The notes under the pieces: model-generated
Told to the model about the DNA's origin: nothing
Databases searched by the model: none
What the model saw: the letters and a program-made list of their open reading frames with translations, nothing else
Shown: piece after piece, positions 16,059 through 25,175 of the stretch
How positions within the stretch are numbered: the first letter of the stretch is position 1
How the letters are laid out: every line of letters starts with the position of its first letter
Translations under genes and position numbers: made by a program
Origin: Dysgonomonadaceae bacterium PH5-43
GTDB lineage: Bacteria; Bacteroidota; Bacteroidia; Bacteroidales; Azobacteroidaceae
Length of the DNA stretch: 64,000 nucleotides
Direction: 5' to 3'
Assembly (NCBI GenBank): GCA_029916745.1
Contig: JARXWK010000009.1
Span: forward strand, 1 to 64,000

Positions 16059-18689
16059 CTCTTGCTGTTGTTTTTCTACTTCTCGCAGTCTTTCGTCGCT
16101 GTCAGACTGCTTTATTGTTTTTTTTGCTTTAAGATTTTGCACTTTTTCGCCGTTGCCGTCAATCTCCGAAGGGAGGTAAATGGTTGGTATAACTGGTGGC
16201 AGGGTTTCTATCTCTATTTCGGCCGATGTTGGAGTGCGGCTTCCTTCGAGCATCAGGCTGGCTCGCACTTTTATTTTGCCTGCTTTGGTGGTCGATTTTA
16301 TCAACACGGGAGCTGTTCCCCAGCGTAGTGGGGCGGGGTTGGCAAAGATGTCGGCATTGCCTACGATGTGTCCTTCGCCTTCTATCTCGAACCGTATTGA
16401 TTGATTTGTTAGTCGTTTTACGTTTCCGTTGTTGTCGGTTATCGATGCTACGAGGGTAACAACGTCTGAGCCGTCGGCATAAAAATTCATTCCTTCGTTA
16501 TCTAAGGTAAGTTTTACTTTGGTGGGGCGCATAGCGGGCGTTACTGTGTGCGATGCTACTAACTTGCCGTCGATGTATCCTTCGGCAACCATAGATGGCT
16601 GAAGCCTTGTTCCGTCGCTTTTGTTTCGGTATCGGGTGTGCATAAAGTCGTACACGTCTTTTATTACGATTGGTGGATAGGGCATCTGGTTGCTATTGTG
16701 TGTGGTTTTGTATGTGTATTCGTATTCTCCGTCGTTATAATTAAACCTAACTTCGTCGCAGTTTGAGAAAATTATAACGTCTTTCCCAGAGGCAGGTGTC
16801 ATCTCGTGAGCGATATACACCATAGGGCCCGAGTCGGCTATTGCGTGTGTGCTTTTGGGGTTTCTCTGCGACATAAACATATAGTATGAGTATTTAGGCT
16901 GACGAAAGACGTCCATTATTCCTCCGTAGAAAGGGTCGGGGTGGTATCCTCTCTGATGGTCAAAAGAATGCCAAAGGGCTCCTCCGATGTGGTGTCGGGT
17001 GGTTTTATAAAAGCTGTCGTAACTTGTTTTTCCGTTGTTAGGCATTGCGTATAAATGGGCTTGCACGTGCATTGCAGCCTCTCCCCAGTTTCGGGCTATA
17101 CGGCTCGAAGAGTTTTGTGCAGTCCAGTCGTCAACGTTATCTCCCCACTCTCGGGTGAAGTATGTCTTTGTACTGTCGATGTTTTGCAAAGCCCAGCTTT
17201 TATCGCCCGTAGAAGGGTGTCCGAAGATTATTGGGAAGTGCTCGCTACCTCCTGCCCTTTCGTCGCTTGCTGTATAACAGTAGGGATAAGGATATTCTTC
17301 GTTCACAACATTAATTGTGTTTTGCGCAAAATCTCCTGGGTAATGAGTTTCATTAAGTATTGGCTCCCAAAGCCAAACGCAAGGACGATTGCGGTCGCGA
17401 CGAACTATCTGACGAATATCGTTATAAACTCGCTGTTCGAATGTGGGTGCTGGATTCCAATATTGCCAACCTGGTGTATTCTCGATTAGCAACAATCCAA
17501 GTTCATCGCAAGCGTCCATAAAAGCAGGGTCTTGCGGGTAATGTGCATTGCGGATAACTTCGAGTCCGGCATCGCGTAGTTTCTTGGCATCTCGCCAGTG
17601 CGCACTGTTAGATACTGCATTGCCAACGATAGCATAATCTTGATGGCGGTTAGCTCCAATTACTGGGCGAGGATAGGGTTCTCCATTAAGCCAAAATCCA
17701 TCTACGCCCTTAAACTCTATACTTCTTATTCCTATCTTTTGTCGGTAGCCGTCAACAATTTTTCCTTTGCTATCTTTAATTGTAACATAGAGATTGTATA
17801 GGTGTGGTTTATCGGGCGACCACAAGTCTGGGTTTCTTAATGTTATCTTATTTAGAAAGTGATTTGCCGTTGCTGACGACAGCGAAACTTTTTGTTTTTT
17901 CTTACTTACTGATTTACCTTCAATGCTTTGCAAATCATATTCTACAGAGCCGTTAAATTTCTGCGAAGTATTGTTTCTTATGTGTAATCGCAAGTTAATA
18001 TCCGCCGATGATTTAGATACATTATTATAAGAGACGAACAAACCTCCTCCTGCTATTTCGTTTTCGAAGTTGGGGTCTGTAATATACACTTCGTTATGAG
18101 CTATCAACCAACAATCACGATATATTCCTCCGAAGTAGGCAAAGTCTAACACATCTTGAAACTTACCCGGAGGATAATCTTTATCATCGCTATTATCTGC
18201 CCACACTGCAATAACATTATCTTCGTTCCACTTAATATATTCCGAAATGTCTATTATCACAGGCAGATAGCCTCCAAACTGTTCTTTCACCAAGCTACCG
18301 TTAATATAAACTTTGCTTTTACCCATTATGGCTTCGAAGTGAAGGAAAAGTTTCTTGCCTTTAAGTTTAGTGTCAGGATTGAAATGCTTTCTATACCACA
18401 CCTCTCCCTGATAATTAATACAACCACTTGCCTCTAAGGGCAATAATTCGATACCGTCAGGAAGCGATACCACCTGCCAATCTTTATCATCAAAAGATAC
18501 TTGTTCTGCCCCTGAGACATTCCCAATATGCATACGCCAAGCTGGATTCATACTATAAACAGTTCGACCGCTATTGTCGACTTGATAAAAACCTGCAGTA
18601 GAAAACTCCGGCTGATGATTCGCTTTTAGTTGTATCGCTATCAATAGTAGCACCCAAACAATAATATACTTAGAATTTAATCTTTTCAT
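16032..18689 (-). CDS. Secreted glycoside hydrolase family 2 protein
   Basis: An 885-aa exported glycosidase with a signal peptide (hydrophobic residues 8-21). The order is: N-terminal jelly-roll sugar-binding domain (about 40-200), immunoglobulin-like domain (about 205-325), TIM-barrel catalytic domain (from about 330), then further beta-sandwich domains (about 690-840). Catalytic residues are visible: E447 in ILNETHYP as acid/base and E514 in FTREWGDN as nucleophile. These fit the beta-galactosidase/beta-glucuronidase family, and the substrate is not decided. The C-terminal 35 residues are highly charged and Gln/Glu/Lys-rich. No SusC/SusD pair or sigma/anti-sigma genes lie nearby, so it is not part of an obvious polysaccharide utilisation locus. 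Confidence 0.85.
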   Translation of the reverse strand: MKRLNSKYIIVWVLLLIAIQLKANHQPEFSTAGFYQVDNSGRTVYSMNPAWRMHIGNVSGAEQVSFDDKDWQVVSLPDGIELLPLEASGCINYQGEVWYRKHFNPDTKLKGKKLFLHFEAIMGKSKVYINGSLVKEQFGGYLPVIIDISEYIKWNEDNVIAVWADNSDDKDYPPGKFQDVLDFAYFGGIYRDCWLIAHNEVYITDPNFENEIAGGGLFVSYNNVSKSSADINLRLHIRNNTSQKFNGSVEYDLQSIEGKSVSKKKQKVSLSSATANHFLNKITLRNPDLWSPDKPHLYNLYVTIKDSKGKIVDGYRQKIGIRSIEFKGVDGFWLNGEPYPRPVIGANRHQDYAIVGNAVSNSAHWRDAKKLRDAGLEVIRNAHYPQDPAFMDACDELGLLLIENTPGWQYWNPAPTFEQRVYNDIRQIVRRDRNRPCVWLWEPILNETHYPGDFAQNTINVVNEEYPYPYCYTASDERAGGSEHFPIIFGHPSTGDKSWALQNIDSTKTYFTREWGDNVDDWTAQNSSSRIARNWGEAAMHVQAHLYAMPNNGKTSYDSFYKTTRHHIGGALWHSFDHQRGYHPDPFYGGIMDVFRQPKYSYYMFMSQRNPKSTHAIADSGPMVYIAHEMTPASGKDVIIFSNCDEVRFNYNDGEYEYTYKTTHNSNQMPYPPIVIKDVYDFMHTRYRNKSDGTRLQPSMVAEGYIDGKLVASHTVTPAMRPTKVKLTLDNEGMNFYADGSDVVTLVASITDNNGNVKRLTNQSIRFEIEGEGHIVGNADIFANPAPLRWGTAPVLIKSTTKAGKIKVRASLMLEGSRTPTSAEIEIETLPPVIPTIYLPSEIDGNGEKVQNLKAKKTIKQSDSDERLREVEKQQQEFGENTSKD

Positions 18690-18750
18690 TTCATTACCTT
18701 TAATTATATAATACAGATACTATAAGACTTTTGTGTCTCATTAATTATGG

Positions 18751-18758
18751 CAAATGTA
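18751..18758 (-). promoter_or_regulatory. -7 promoter box of the GH2 gene
   Basis: Minus strand TACATTTG, a TAnnTTTG match, 62 bases before the glycosidase start. No -33 box is evident. The rest of the 212-bp divergent gap holds only the opposite promoter. Confidence 0.45.
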
Positions 18759-18859
18759 GGAAATTATATTGAACTTGCGAAATAGTTGCCTTTGGGGTTA
18801 TGAATCTACTAATGGATTAAATGGATAGAAAAATTAGGCTTTTTACGATTTTTTCACTA

Positions 18860-18867
18860 TATATTTG
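18860..18867 (+). promoter_or_regulatory. -7 promoter box of the secreted metalloprotease gene
   Basis: TATATTTG matches TAnnTTTG and lies 35 bases before the ATG at 18902. No -33 TTG is seen at the expected distance. Confidence 0.5.
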
Positions 18868-18901
18868 TAGCGGAAATTAAAAACAATAAATAATTTACGT
18901 T

Positions 18902-21900
18902 ATGAAAACATTTTCTACAATTAGAAAAATGCTTATGCTGACAACGATGTTGTTTGCCTTTACGAGTGTGTTTGCTCAAGGAACCCTCAATTATACGGTT
19001 TCTGGGTTGCAGGCTAATGATAAGTCTGTGGTGTCTTTAGGCTCTAATGCTTATTTGGATACAAAAACAATTTCTGCTGATGGAAGCTATACTTTTACAG
19101 ATATTCCAGCGGGAGAGTATTTTATTAAAATTGAAGCCAACGGCTATAACTTGCCAGATGCTCAAACTGTTATTGTTCATGAGAATGGGAGCATAGACCC
19201 AGCAGTTGGCATTAAAATGGTTATTACAAAAATGGAAGCAGACTCGGATACATGGACACATTCTTGGAGTGAAGATGTGAGTAATTCAGGATATACGAAA
19301 ACTGCATACGTAAACAATCCTCCAGAGATTGAGTTTCTGGGTAAAAAAATAGTTCCATCAGATGTAGCTTTTGCGGGAGAGTTAAAGAATAAATACAATA
19401 TTATTTTGTCTGACGAAGAAGAAATGTGGACACAGGAATATGCTTATCGTCTAATAGAATCATTAAAAACACTACCTTGTTTTTCTGCATATAATATGTC
19501 TGAAGGTAAAATTAAACCTGCAAAATTTGTATTGACAGAAGATCATATATATGAAGATATTACTATAGACAAACAAGAAGATGCTCAAATTGTGAGGATA
19601 TCAAAAGCTTGTTTCGTTTATGCTAATCCTTTTTTGGTAAATTTAGATGGAGTTAGAGGACGTTTCTTTTCTAAACGCTTGCATCATGCATTAGTAAATT
19701 TCGCTACTGATTTTGGAAATGATTCAAAGCGAGTAAATTCTATTTTAAAAGAAAGGTTTGGTTGTACTACTAATGTGCCAAATTATTCCGTTTTAACCGC
19801 AGGCACTACAAATGAAGATGCAGGACACTTTCAGAAATTCAACCCTGATGAGTTAGTGAGTATTATAAATATGTTTGAAGAATTGCCAGAGGGTTTTCAT
19901 AAAACACCTCATCTTAATTATTTAGTTCGTCGTCTTAATGGAACAGAACATCCACATTATCCCGATGCTGCGGCTGTTGCGTGGTATTTAGATAATGGGT
20001 ATATCGAATTTATGGAAAATGCGTTTAGAGGAGATGCCAACAATTTCGAAACCTTGCGATTGATTTTGCATGAAAAAACACATTTCCTATGGGCTTTCTC
20101 TTTCTCTGAAGAGATTAGAAACGATTGGACAGCATTGGGAGGCTGGTATGAAGATCCTAATTCTGAGTCAGGGTGGTCGACAACTAAAGATACAGAGTTT
20201 GTGTCGGCTTATGCTCATTCAAAAAATCCGAATGAAGATATGGCTGAGTCGGTAGCGCATTACCTAAAGAACCCCGAATTATTGCAATCGCGTTCGCTTC
20301 CAAAGTATGAATTTATTCGCGACCGCATTATGCACGGAACACGTTATATTTCTAAAATACCAGAACATCTTACTTTTGAAGTATTAAATCTTTTTCCTGA
20401 TTATGATTATCCAGGGAAGATTAAACGTTTAGATATTAAAGTAGAAGGGGCGCCCAATGATGATAAGTTGCTAACTGTAGAAATTGAATTAAATCATATA
20501 GAAGGCTTTGAAGATGGGGCCATTGGTGGTGGAACTCGCCTTACGAGTCCTTATTTTATTGATGAAGATGGCGTGATGCGCTCCCAATTTGTAGATATGG
20601 GGTTTGAATTGGTAGATGACAATCCTCATTTATTAAGAGGCTCTGTGCCTATTAGTAAATATAGCAAAACAGGATACTGGCAAGCAGGAGATATTATTAT
20701 AAGAGATGTACACGGTAATCAACGTTTTGAAGGGCGAAATGATTGTGTGTGGAATATGTATGTAAATAATACTTTGGAAGATTTAGAGGCTCCAAAGTAT
20801 GAGCCAGGTAGCTTAAATTATGAATTGATGGATACAGTTGTCGAAGGACATAATGCTAAAAATTTAAGAATAAGCTATAAAGTTACAGACAATGTAGATA
20901 TTCAAACCACATTTGTTAGAATTTTGCGAAGTGACGGAATATATTCTTATGGGGAACAATATGGAGTTTATGATCCTATAACACAAATCGCTACAGTTGA
21001 TTTTTTAGTTACAGAATTTTTAGAATCAGATGATTATTGGGTTGTATGGTTGTCTGCTAGTGATTTTGCTAGAAATACAAAAGATGTCACATTCTCCGAC
21101 TCTCCTTTAGACCAACCTATTCAGAAAATTTATATCGAATCTACAAATCCAGATACAGAAGCTCCTGAAGTTGATATAAATCGTATAACTGTTTATGCAG
21201 AACCGACTAATCAAGAAAATCCAGATGGAGAAACTTTGGTAACAATCAACTATTATGTAAGAGATAATAAATCTGGAGTTAGAACAATTAGGTATTCTTT
21301 AAGAGATCCACAAGGCGTAGATCATAAAGCATCTCATTATCATCAACACCATTATGATGGGGAGTATTTTAAGGGTGATCCTACTGTTTGGGAAAAATAT
21401 ACTATTTCGTGTGTTTTGCCAAAGGGGTCAGCTCCTGGGATTTGGGGATTGTCTGAATTGGAATTGACAGATAGAGCTTGGAATATTCGTACTTACAACT
21501 TCGTTGAGACTTTGATTTTTGAACCAGACAACTCAACAGCTGATTATGTTCTTTTTGCAGAGTTAGGAGATGATAGTAATTATATAAATCTAAATGTAAC
21601 ATCAGAAACAGATAATGTTTCGGGATTTAATTACCGTATCATAAATGAAGATACTGGTGTAGAGATAACTGGAGAGATTGAATTAGCTAAACCTCAAATG
21701 CTAAGATCTTCAAATGATATATTGCTTGATATTTCTTCCTTAGGTACGGGTAATATAGTTGTTATAGTGCATGTAAAAGATAAAGATGGTGAAGTTTTGG
21801 CTGTTCGTTCTTCTAAAATAAATAAAGCGGCAACTCCAGCTACTCTTACTTGGAAAGGAACAAAATCGGCAGATTGGAATGATGCCGCAAACTGGATGGA

Positions 21901-22753
21901 AGGGGGTAAGCCAAACAATTTGTCTTCAATTATAATTCCAGCCAATACTTCTAATGTTGTAACTATCCCTTCGGGCATTACTATTGCAGGTCTTACAATG
22001 AAAGAAGGAGCTAAAGCTATTCTTGATGGAAGTATAAATATTTCAGAAAACATAAAAGTCGAGGTATCGCCAGTTGCCGACAGATGGTATCCTGTAGGTT
22101 TCCCATTTGAAATAAGTGGAGCTTACTATTATGGTTTTGATGAGGGAGAAGAATTATTAAATCCTTACAAAGTAGAAGAAGGGGGAGATTATTGGTTGAA
22201 AGAATATTTATCATCTGATGACAAGTTTGAGTATACACAAAACTATAGTGCTGGTAATGGATACATAGTTCAATATCCTGAATATTTCAGTACGGCTACT
22301 CTTCCCGTGATTTATACTTCAGCTTCAGATATCACTCTTAAAGTATCAAGCGAAGCAAAAATAGTTCCTTCAACTGAAAATACGTACGAATTAAAAGCCA
22401 ATCCTACTCTTAATACCATTACAGTTAAATCAGAAAATGGAACTTATTACTATAAATACGAAGCAACAAATAATATATTCAGAAGAGTGGAAAATGATGC
22501 AACTGCTGAAATAGATCCTTTTGAGTCGGTGGTTGTTGTAAAGAATGCAAGTTTATTGAAATCAATAATAAGTGATGGCGACCTTACTAATTTAGAAGAT
22601 GTAAACGTATCGAATGATGAGGTTGTAAGAACTCAATACTTCAATCTTCAAGGTGTTGAAATTAAGAGACCATCGAACAGTAGTTCGGGTGTGTTTATTA
22701 TAAAACAAACGATGAACTCAGGTATTATTAACACAATAAAAATAATAAAATGA
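18902..22753 (+). CDS. Large secreted zinc metalloprotease with Por-type C-terminal tail
   Basis: A 1283-aa secreted protein. It has a signal peptide (cleavage after VFAQ, residue 25) and then a carboxypeptidase-regulatory-like beta domain (about 28-100). A zinc-protease core carries HEKTH (H390-H394), with a downstream AES glutamate near 449 (in EDMAESVAHYL) that could be the third ligand. Several Ig-like/discoidin-like beta domains follow (about 510-960), then a TWKGTKSADWNDAANW segment (from about 980) common in secreted Bacteroidota proteins. The end, with YFNLQGVEI, SSGVFIIK and a terminal KIIK, resembles the type IX secretion sorting domain. HExxH spacing to the glutamate is wide, so the family is unassigned. 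The stop overlaps the start of a tiny membrane protein by 4 nt. Confidence 0.75.
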   Translation: MKTFSTIRKMLMLTTMLFAFTSVFAQGTLNYTVSGLQANDKSVVSLGSNAYLDTKTISADGSYTFTDIPAGEYFIKIEANGYNLPDAQTVIVHENGSIDPAVGIKMVITKMEADSDTWTHSWSEDVSNSGYTKTAYVNNPPEIEFLGKKIVPSDVAFAGELKNKYNIILSDEEEMWTQEYAYRLIESLKTLPCFSAYNMSEGKIKPAKFVLTEDHIYEDITIDKQEDAQIVRISKACFVYANPFLVNLDGVRGRFFSKRLHHALVNFATDFGNDSKRVNSILKERFGCTTNVPNYSVLTAGTTNEDAGHFQKFNPDELVSIINMFEELPEGFHKTPHLNYLVRRLNGTEHPHYPDAAAVAWYLDNGYIEFMENAFRGDANNFETLRLILHEKTHFLWAFSFSEEIRNDWTALGGWYEDPNSESGWSTTKDTEFVSAYAHSKNPNEDMAESVAHYLKNPELLQSRSLPKYEFIRDRIMHGTRYISKIPEHLTFEVLNLFPDYDYPGKIKRLDIKVEGAPNDDKLLTVEIELNHIEGFEDGAIGGGTRLTSPYFIDEDGVMRSQFVDMGFELVDDNPHLLRGSVPISKYSKTGYWQAGDIIIRDVHGNQRFEGRNDCVWNMYVNNTLEDLEAPKYEPGSLNYELMDTVVEGHNAKNLRISYKVTDNVDIQTTFVRILRSDGIYSYGEQYGVYDPITQIATVDFLVTEFLESDDYWVVWLSASDFARNTKDVTFSDSPLDQPIQKIYIESTNPDTEAPEVDINRITVYAEPTNQENPDGETLVTINYYVRDNKSGVRTIRYSLRDPQGVDHKASHYHQHHYDGEYFKGDPTVWEKYTISCVLPKGSAPGIWGLSELELTDRAWNIRTYNFVETLIFEPDNSTADYVLFAELGDDSNYINLNVTSETDNVSGFNYRIINEDTGVEITGEIELAKPQMLRSSNDILLDISSLGTGNIVVIVHVKDKDGEVLAVRSSKINKAATPATLTWKGTKSADWNDAANWMEGGKPNNLSSIIIPANTSNVVTIPSGITIAGLTMKEGAKAILDGSINISENIKVEVSPVADRWYPVGFPFEISGAYYYGFDEGEELLNPYKVEEGGDYWLKEYLSSDDKFEYTQNYSAGNGYIVQYPEYFSTATLPVIYTSASDITLKVSSEAKIVPSTENTYELKANPTLNTITVKSENGTYYYKYEATNNIFRRVENDATAEIDPFESVVVVKNASLLKSIISDGDLTNLEDVNVSNDEVVRTQYFNLQGVEIKRPSNSSSGVFIIKQTMNSGIINTIKIIK

Positions 22754-23019
22754 AAACAAGACATATCATTATAACTGTATTTTGCTTATTTGTATCTTGC
22801 CAGCTTTTTGCTCAAGATATATTCAGAGAAAAAGCAGATAATTGGACAAAGCGAGAGTCCCTAACAGAAAGTAGAGGTAATCTTATTAACGCAAATACTA
22901 ATCCTACAAATGGAGACCCTGGAGTTACTCCGGTAGGAGATGCTTTGTTAGTGGTTCTTGGTTTAACAGGAGTTTATGCGATAGCAAAAGCTCGCAACAT
23001 TAAAAAAATACTTTCTTAA
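22750..23019 (+). CDS. Small exported protein with C-terminal membrane anchor
   Basis: An 89-aa protein that starts in ATGA overlap with the metalloprotease stop. It has an N-terminal signal peptide (cleavage after LFAQ, residue 24), a polar Asn/Gly/Pro-rich middle, then PVGD (about 65-68), one hydrophobic helix (ALLVVLGLTGVYAIA) and a short basic end (KARNIKK). A short motif, helix and basic tail recall tripartite sorting or rhomboid/exosortase-type C-termini, but I do not recognise a named family. Translational coupling to the protease suggests a partner such as a membrane anchor, chaperone or secretion aid. A long terminator hairpin follows. Confidence 0.7.
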   Translation: MKTRHIIITVFCLFVSCQLFAQDIFREKADNWTKRESLTESRGNLINANTNPTNGDPGVTPVGDALLVVLGLTGVYAIAKARNIKKILS

Positions 23020-23024
23020 ATAAA

Positions 23025-23090
23025 TAGCTCTTCGTTGCTTTAGCCTAAACTTAAAAAGTTTTCTCCTAAAGTAGCGAAGAGCCTTATTTT
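23025..23090 (+). terminator. Long-stem terminator after the protease operon
   Basis: GCTCTTCGTTGCTTTAG (23027-23043) pairs with CTAAAGTAGCGAAGAGC (23066-23082), one mismatch in 17, followed by CTTATTTT. The loop is about 22 nt. This ends the two-gene unit. Confidence 0.75.
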
Positions 23091-23094
23091 ATCA

Positions 23095-23102
23095 TACATT
23101 TG
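23095..23102 (+). promoter_or_regulatory. -7 promoter box of the beta-class methyltransferase gene
   Basis: TACATTTG matches TAnnTTTG, just after the preceding terminator and 50 bases before the ATG. Confidence 0.5.
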
Positions 23103-23151
23103 TATTGTATTTCAATTATCAATTAAAAATAACAAATTCAATACAATATTT

Positions 23152-24126
23152 ATGACAGCAAAACAACGTTCCACTAAAAACAAAACGCTAACCTTAAGCG
23201 AAGAAGAAAAACTTCAACTTTCGGGGAAACTATTACAACCCGAAAGCGATTTAACAGTTGAAGAGCTAACAAACAAAACCATTTACAGTGATATGTTTGC
23301 TGCTATAAAACTTCTTCCCGAAGCTTTTGCCGATCTTATAATAATAGATCCTCCGTATAATCTTACTAAAGACTTTGCTGGAATGAAATTCAAAAGAATG
23401 TCGGACGATGAATACTTGGATTATTTAGAATCTTGGTTCCCCGATGTTCTTAAATGCTTAAAACTTAATGGTTCTCTTTATTTGTGCGGCGACTGGAAAT
23501 GCACATCAGCTCTTTATCAGATTATGAGTAAATATATGACTGTTGTAAATCGTATAACCTGGCAAAGAGAAAAAGGAAAGGGAGCAAAAGCTAATTGGAA
23601 AAATGCAATGGAAGATATCTGGTTTGGTGTAAATAAACCTAATGATTATTACTTTGATATAGATGCGGTAAAGATTAGACGGAAAGTTATAGCTCCTTAT
23701 AAACAAGATGGTAAACCTAAAGATTGGGAAGAAACAAGCGAAGGCAATTTTCGTATGACTCACCCTTCTAACTTCTGGGACGATATAACCGTTCCTTATT
23801 GGTCGATGCCTGAAAATACAGATCACCCGACACAAAAACCAGAGAAGCTTATTGCTAAGTTAATTCTTGCAAGTTGTCCTGAAGGCGGATTAGTCTTCGA
23901 CCCATTTGTAGGTTCTGGAACTACCTCTGTTGTTGCTAAAAAACTTAATAGAAACTACTGTGGAATAGAGCATAACTTAGAATATGCATATTATACAGAG
24001 AAGCGATTATTAATGGCAAAGAAAGATAAAACTATTCAAGGATATGCCGATGGTGTGTTTTGGGAAAGAAATACTGCTTTGACTCAGAAGCAACGCCAGA
24101 AAAAAAAACAGATAACAAACACCTAA
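23152..24126 (+). CDS. Solitary beta-class DNA methyltransferase (probably adenine-specific)
   Basis: A 324-aa DNA methyltransferase of the N4/N6 family in beta order: DPPYN (residues 66-70) comes first and FDPFVGSGTTSVVAKK (near 250) last. The target-recognition region lies between. DPPY favours N6-adenine. About 40 polar residues precede the catalytic domain. No nuclease gene is adjacent: the neighbours are a protease operon and a DedA gene, each with its own promoter. It could be an orphan methylase with regulatory or replication-linked function, or a relic of a lost restriction system. The tail is very basic (KQRQKKKQ). Confidence in the enzyme class is high and in the role low. Confidence 0.85.
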   Translation: MTAKQRSTKNKTLTLSEEEKLQLSGKLLQPESDLTVEELTNKTIYSDMFAAIKLLPEAFADLIIIDPPYNLTKDFAGMKFKRMSDDEYLDYLESWFPDVLKCLKLNGSLYLCGDWKCTSALYQIMSKYMTVVNRITWQREKGKGAKANWKNAMEDIWFGVNKPNDYYFDIDAVKIRRKVIAPYKQDGKPKDWEETSEGNFRMTHPSNFWDDITVPYWSMPENTDHPTQKPEKLIAKLILASCPEGGLVFDPFVGSGTTSVVAKKLNRNYCGIEHNLEYAYYTEKRLLMAKKDKTIQGYADGVFWERNTALTQKQRQKKKQITNT

Positions 24127-24144
24127 CTTTAGACTTTTAATGTC

Positions 24145-24152
24145 TATATTTG
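24145..24152 (+). promoter_or_regulatory. -7 promoter box of the DedA gene
   Basis: TATATTTG matches TAnnTTTG, 24 bases before the start codon. Confidence 0.5.
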
Positions 24153-24176
24153 CGACTTAATTAACATTCCTCTGTT

Positions 24177-24914
24177 ATGTACAAGAAAATATTTATTTGC
24201 TTATTTTTATTCGCTCTTACTCCATTGTTCGTAAATGCACAAGAACAAGAGGTAACTAAGACCGAAGAAGTTGTAGTTGTTGAAGAAAAAAACGAGTCTA
24301 TCATACAAAAAGTAGAACATTGGTTCGAAAATAATATGAACTATACTACTATAACTCTTTTAATGACTGTTGAAAGTTCATTTATCCCCTTCCCCTCGGA
24401 AATTGTAATTCCTCCAGCAGCTTATATTGCAAGTAAACCCGACTCTAAGCTTAATATATTTTTAGTTGTTTTGTTCGGTACTTTGGGTGCTTTAATAGGA
24501 GCTCTTATTAATTACTACCTTGCTATGTGGCTTGGCAGACCTATTATTTATAAGTTTGCTGATAGCAAAATAGGCCGTGCGCTTCTTTTGAATAGCGAAA
24601 AGATAAAGAAATCGGAAGATTATTTTAATAAACACGGAAAGGTTTCTACCTTCGTAGGACGTCTAATTCCTGGTATTCGTCAGTTTATATCTATTCCTGC
24701 AGGACTTGCTCGAATGAATATTTTTAGTTTTATGCTTTATACAACTATAGGAGCTGGTATCTGGAATGTGGTTTTAGCATTAGTTGGTTATTTAGCTCAA
24801 GGGCAACAAGATGTAATAGAAGAATACAGTCACGAATTATCTTATATTATCTTAGCTCTTGTAGTTGTGTTTGCCATTTATTTCGTGTATAAACATTTTA
24901 TAAAGAAGAAATAA
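24177..24914 (+). CDS. DedA-family membrane protein
   Basis: A 245-aa inner-membrane protein of the DedA/VTT family, now linked to lipid-carrier recycling and membrane homeostasis. It has a cleavable signal-like N terminus (ending VNAQ, residue 22), unusual for enterobacterial DedA but plausible here. The family signature ESSFIPFPSEIVIPPAAYIA follows near residues 65-84. Next come the conserved GRLIPGIRQFISIPAG re-entrant segment (about 162-177) and a C-terminal helix ending in KKK. It is monocistronic, with its own promoter, and lies upstream of the carB leader. Confidence 0.9.
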   Translation: MYKKIFICLFLFALTPLFVNAQEQEVTKTEEVVVVEEKNESIIQKVEHWFENNMNYTTITLLMTVESSFIPFPSEIVIPPAAYIASKPDSKLNIFLVVLFGTLGALIGALINYYLAMWLGRPIIYKFADSKIGRALLLNSEKIKKSEDYFNKHGKVSTFVGRLIPGIRQFISIPAGLARMNIFSFMLYTTIGAGIWNVVLALVGYLAQGQQDVIEEYSHELSYIILALVVVFAIYFVYKHFIKKK

Positions 24915-24974
24915 TTGTGATTTTTAGTTGAAAAATACTGAGTTCGCAATTTTTAATCAAAATACTTCAATACT

Positions 24975-25008
24975 TTTGCTTCATTTACAATTATTCTTTG
25001 TACTTTTG
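24975..25008 (+). promoter_or_regulatory. Promoter of the carB leader
   Basis: TTTG (24975-24978), a 22-nt spacer and TACTTTTG (25001-25008) fit the Bacteroidota consensus. A second TACTTTTG lies at 24971-24978. Transcription should begin near 25015, about 160 nt ahead of carB. Confidence 0.65.
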
Positions 25009-25037
25009 CATCTCAAACAGGGAAAAGTTTGAGCTTT

Positions 25038-25079
25038 ATGAATTTCAAGATTAAAATAACAGTATTATATACGTATTGA
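25038..25079 (+). CDS. Possible 13-codon leader peptide upstream of carB
   Basis: An ATG opens a 13-residue frame reading MNFKIKITVLYTY. Its stop codon (25077-25079) touches the base of the terminator hairpin that follows. A purine-rich GGGAAAAG lies about 10 nt upstream. A ribosome finishing this peptide would cover the 5' arm of the hairpin, as in translation-coupled attenuation of the E. coli pyrBI type. The peptide could also be chance in AT-rich DNA. Confidence 0.4.
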   Translation: MNFKIKITVLYTY

Positions 25080-25114
25080 ATGCGGCTGGTTTTCAAACCT
25101 TCCGCATTTTTTTT
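25079..25114 (+). terminator. Intrinsic terminator in the carB leader (attenuator candidate)
   Basis: AATGCGG (25079-25085) pairs with CCGCATT (25102-25108), with an inner stem GGTTT/AAACC (25088-25092 with 25095-25099), followed by eight T residues in all. It lies downstream of the carB promoter and 61 bases before the carB start, so transcripts must read through it to reach carB. Confidence 0.75.
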
Positions 25115-25175
25115 GACTTGTTGTAAGCTAAAACAAAAATCCTCGACAATTCGTTAATAAATAGTTATACAAAAT

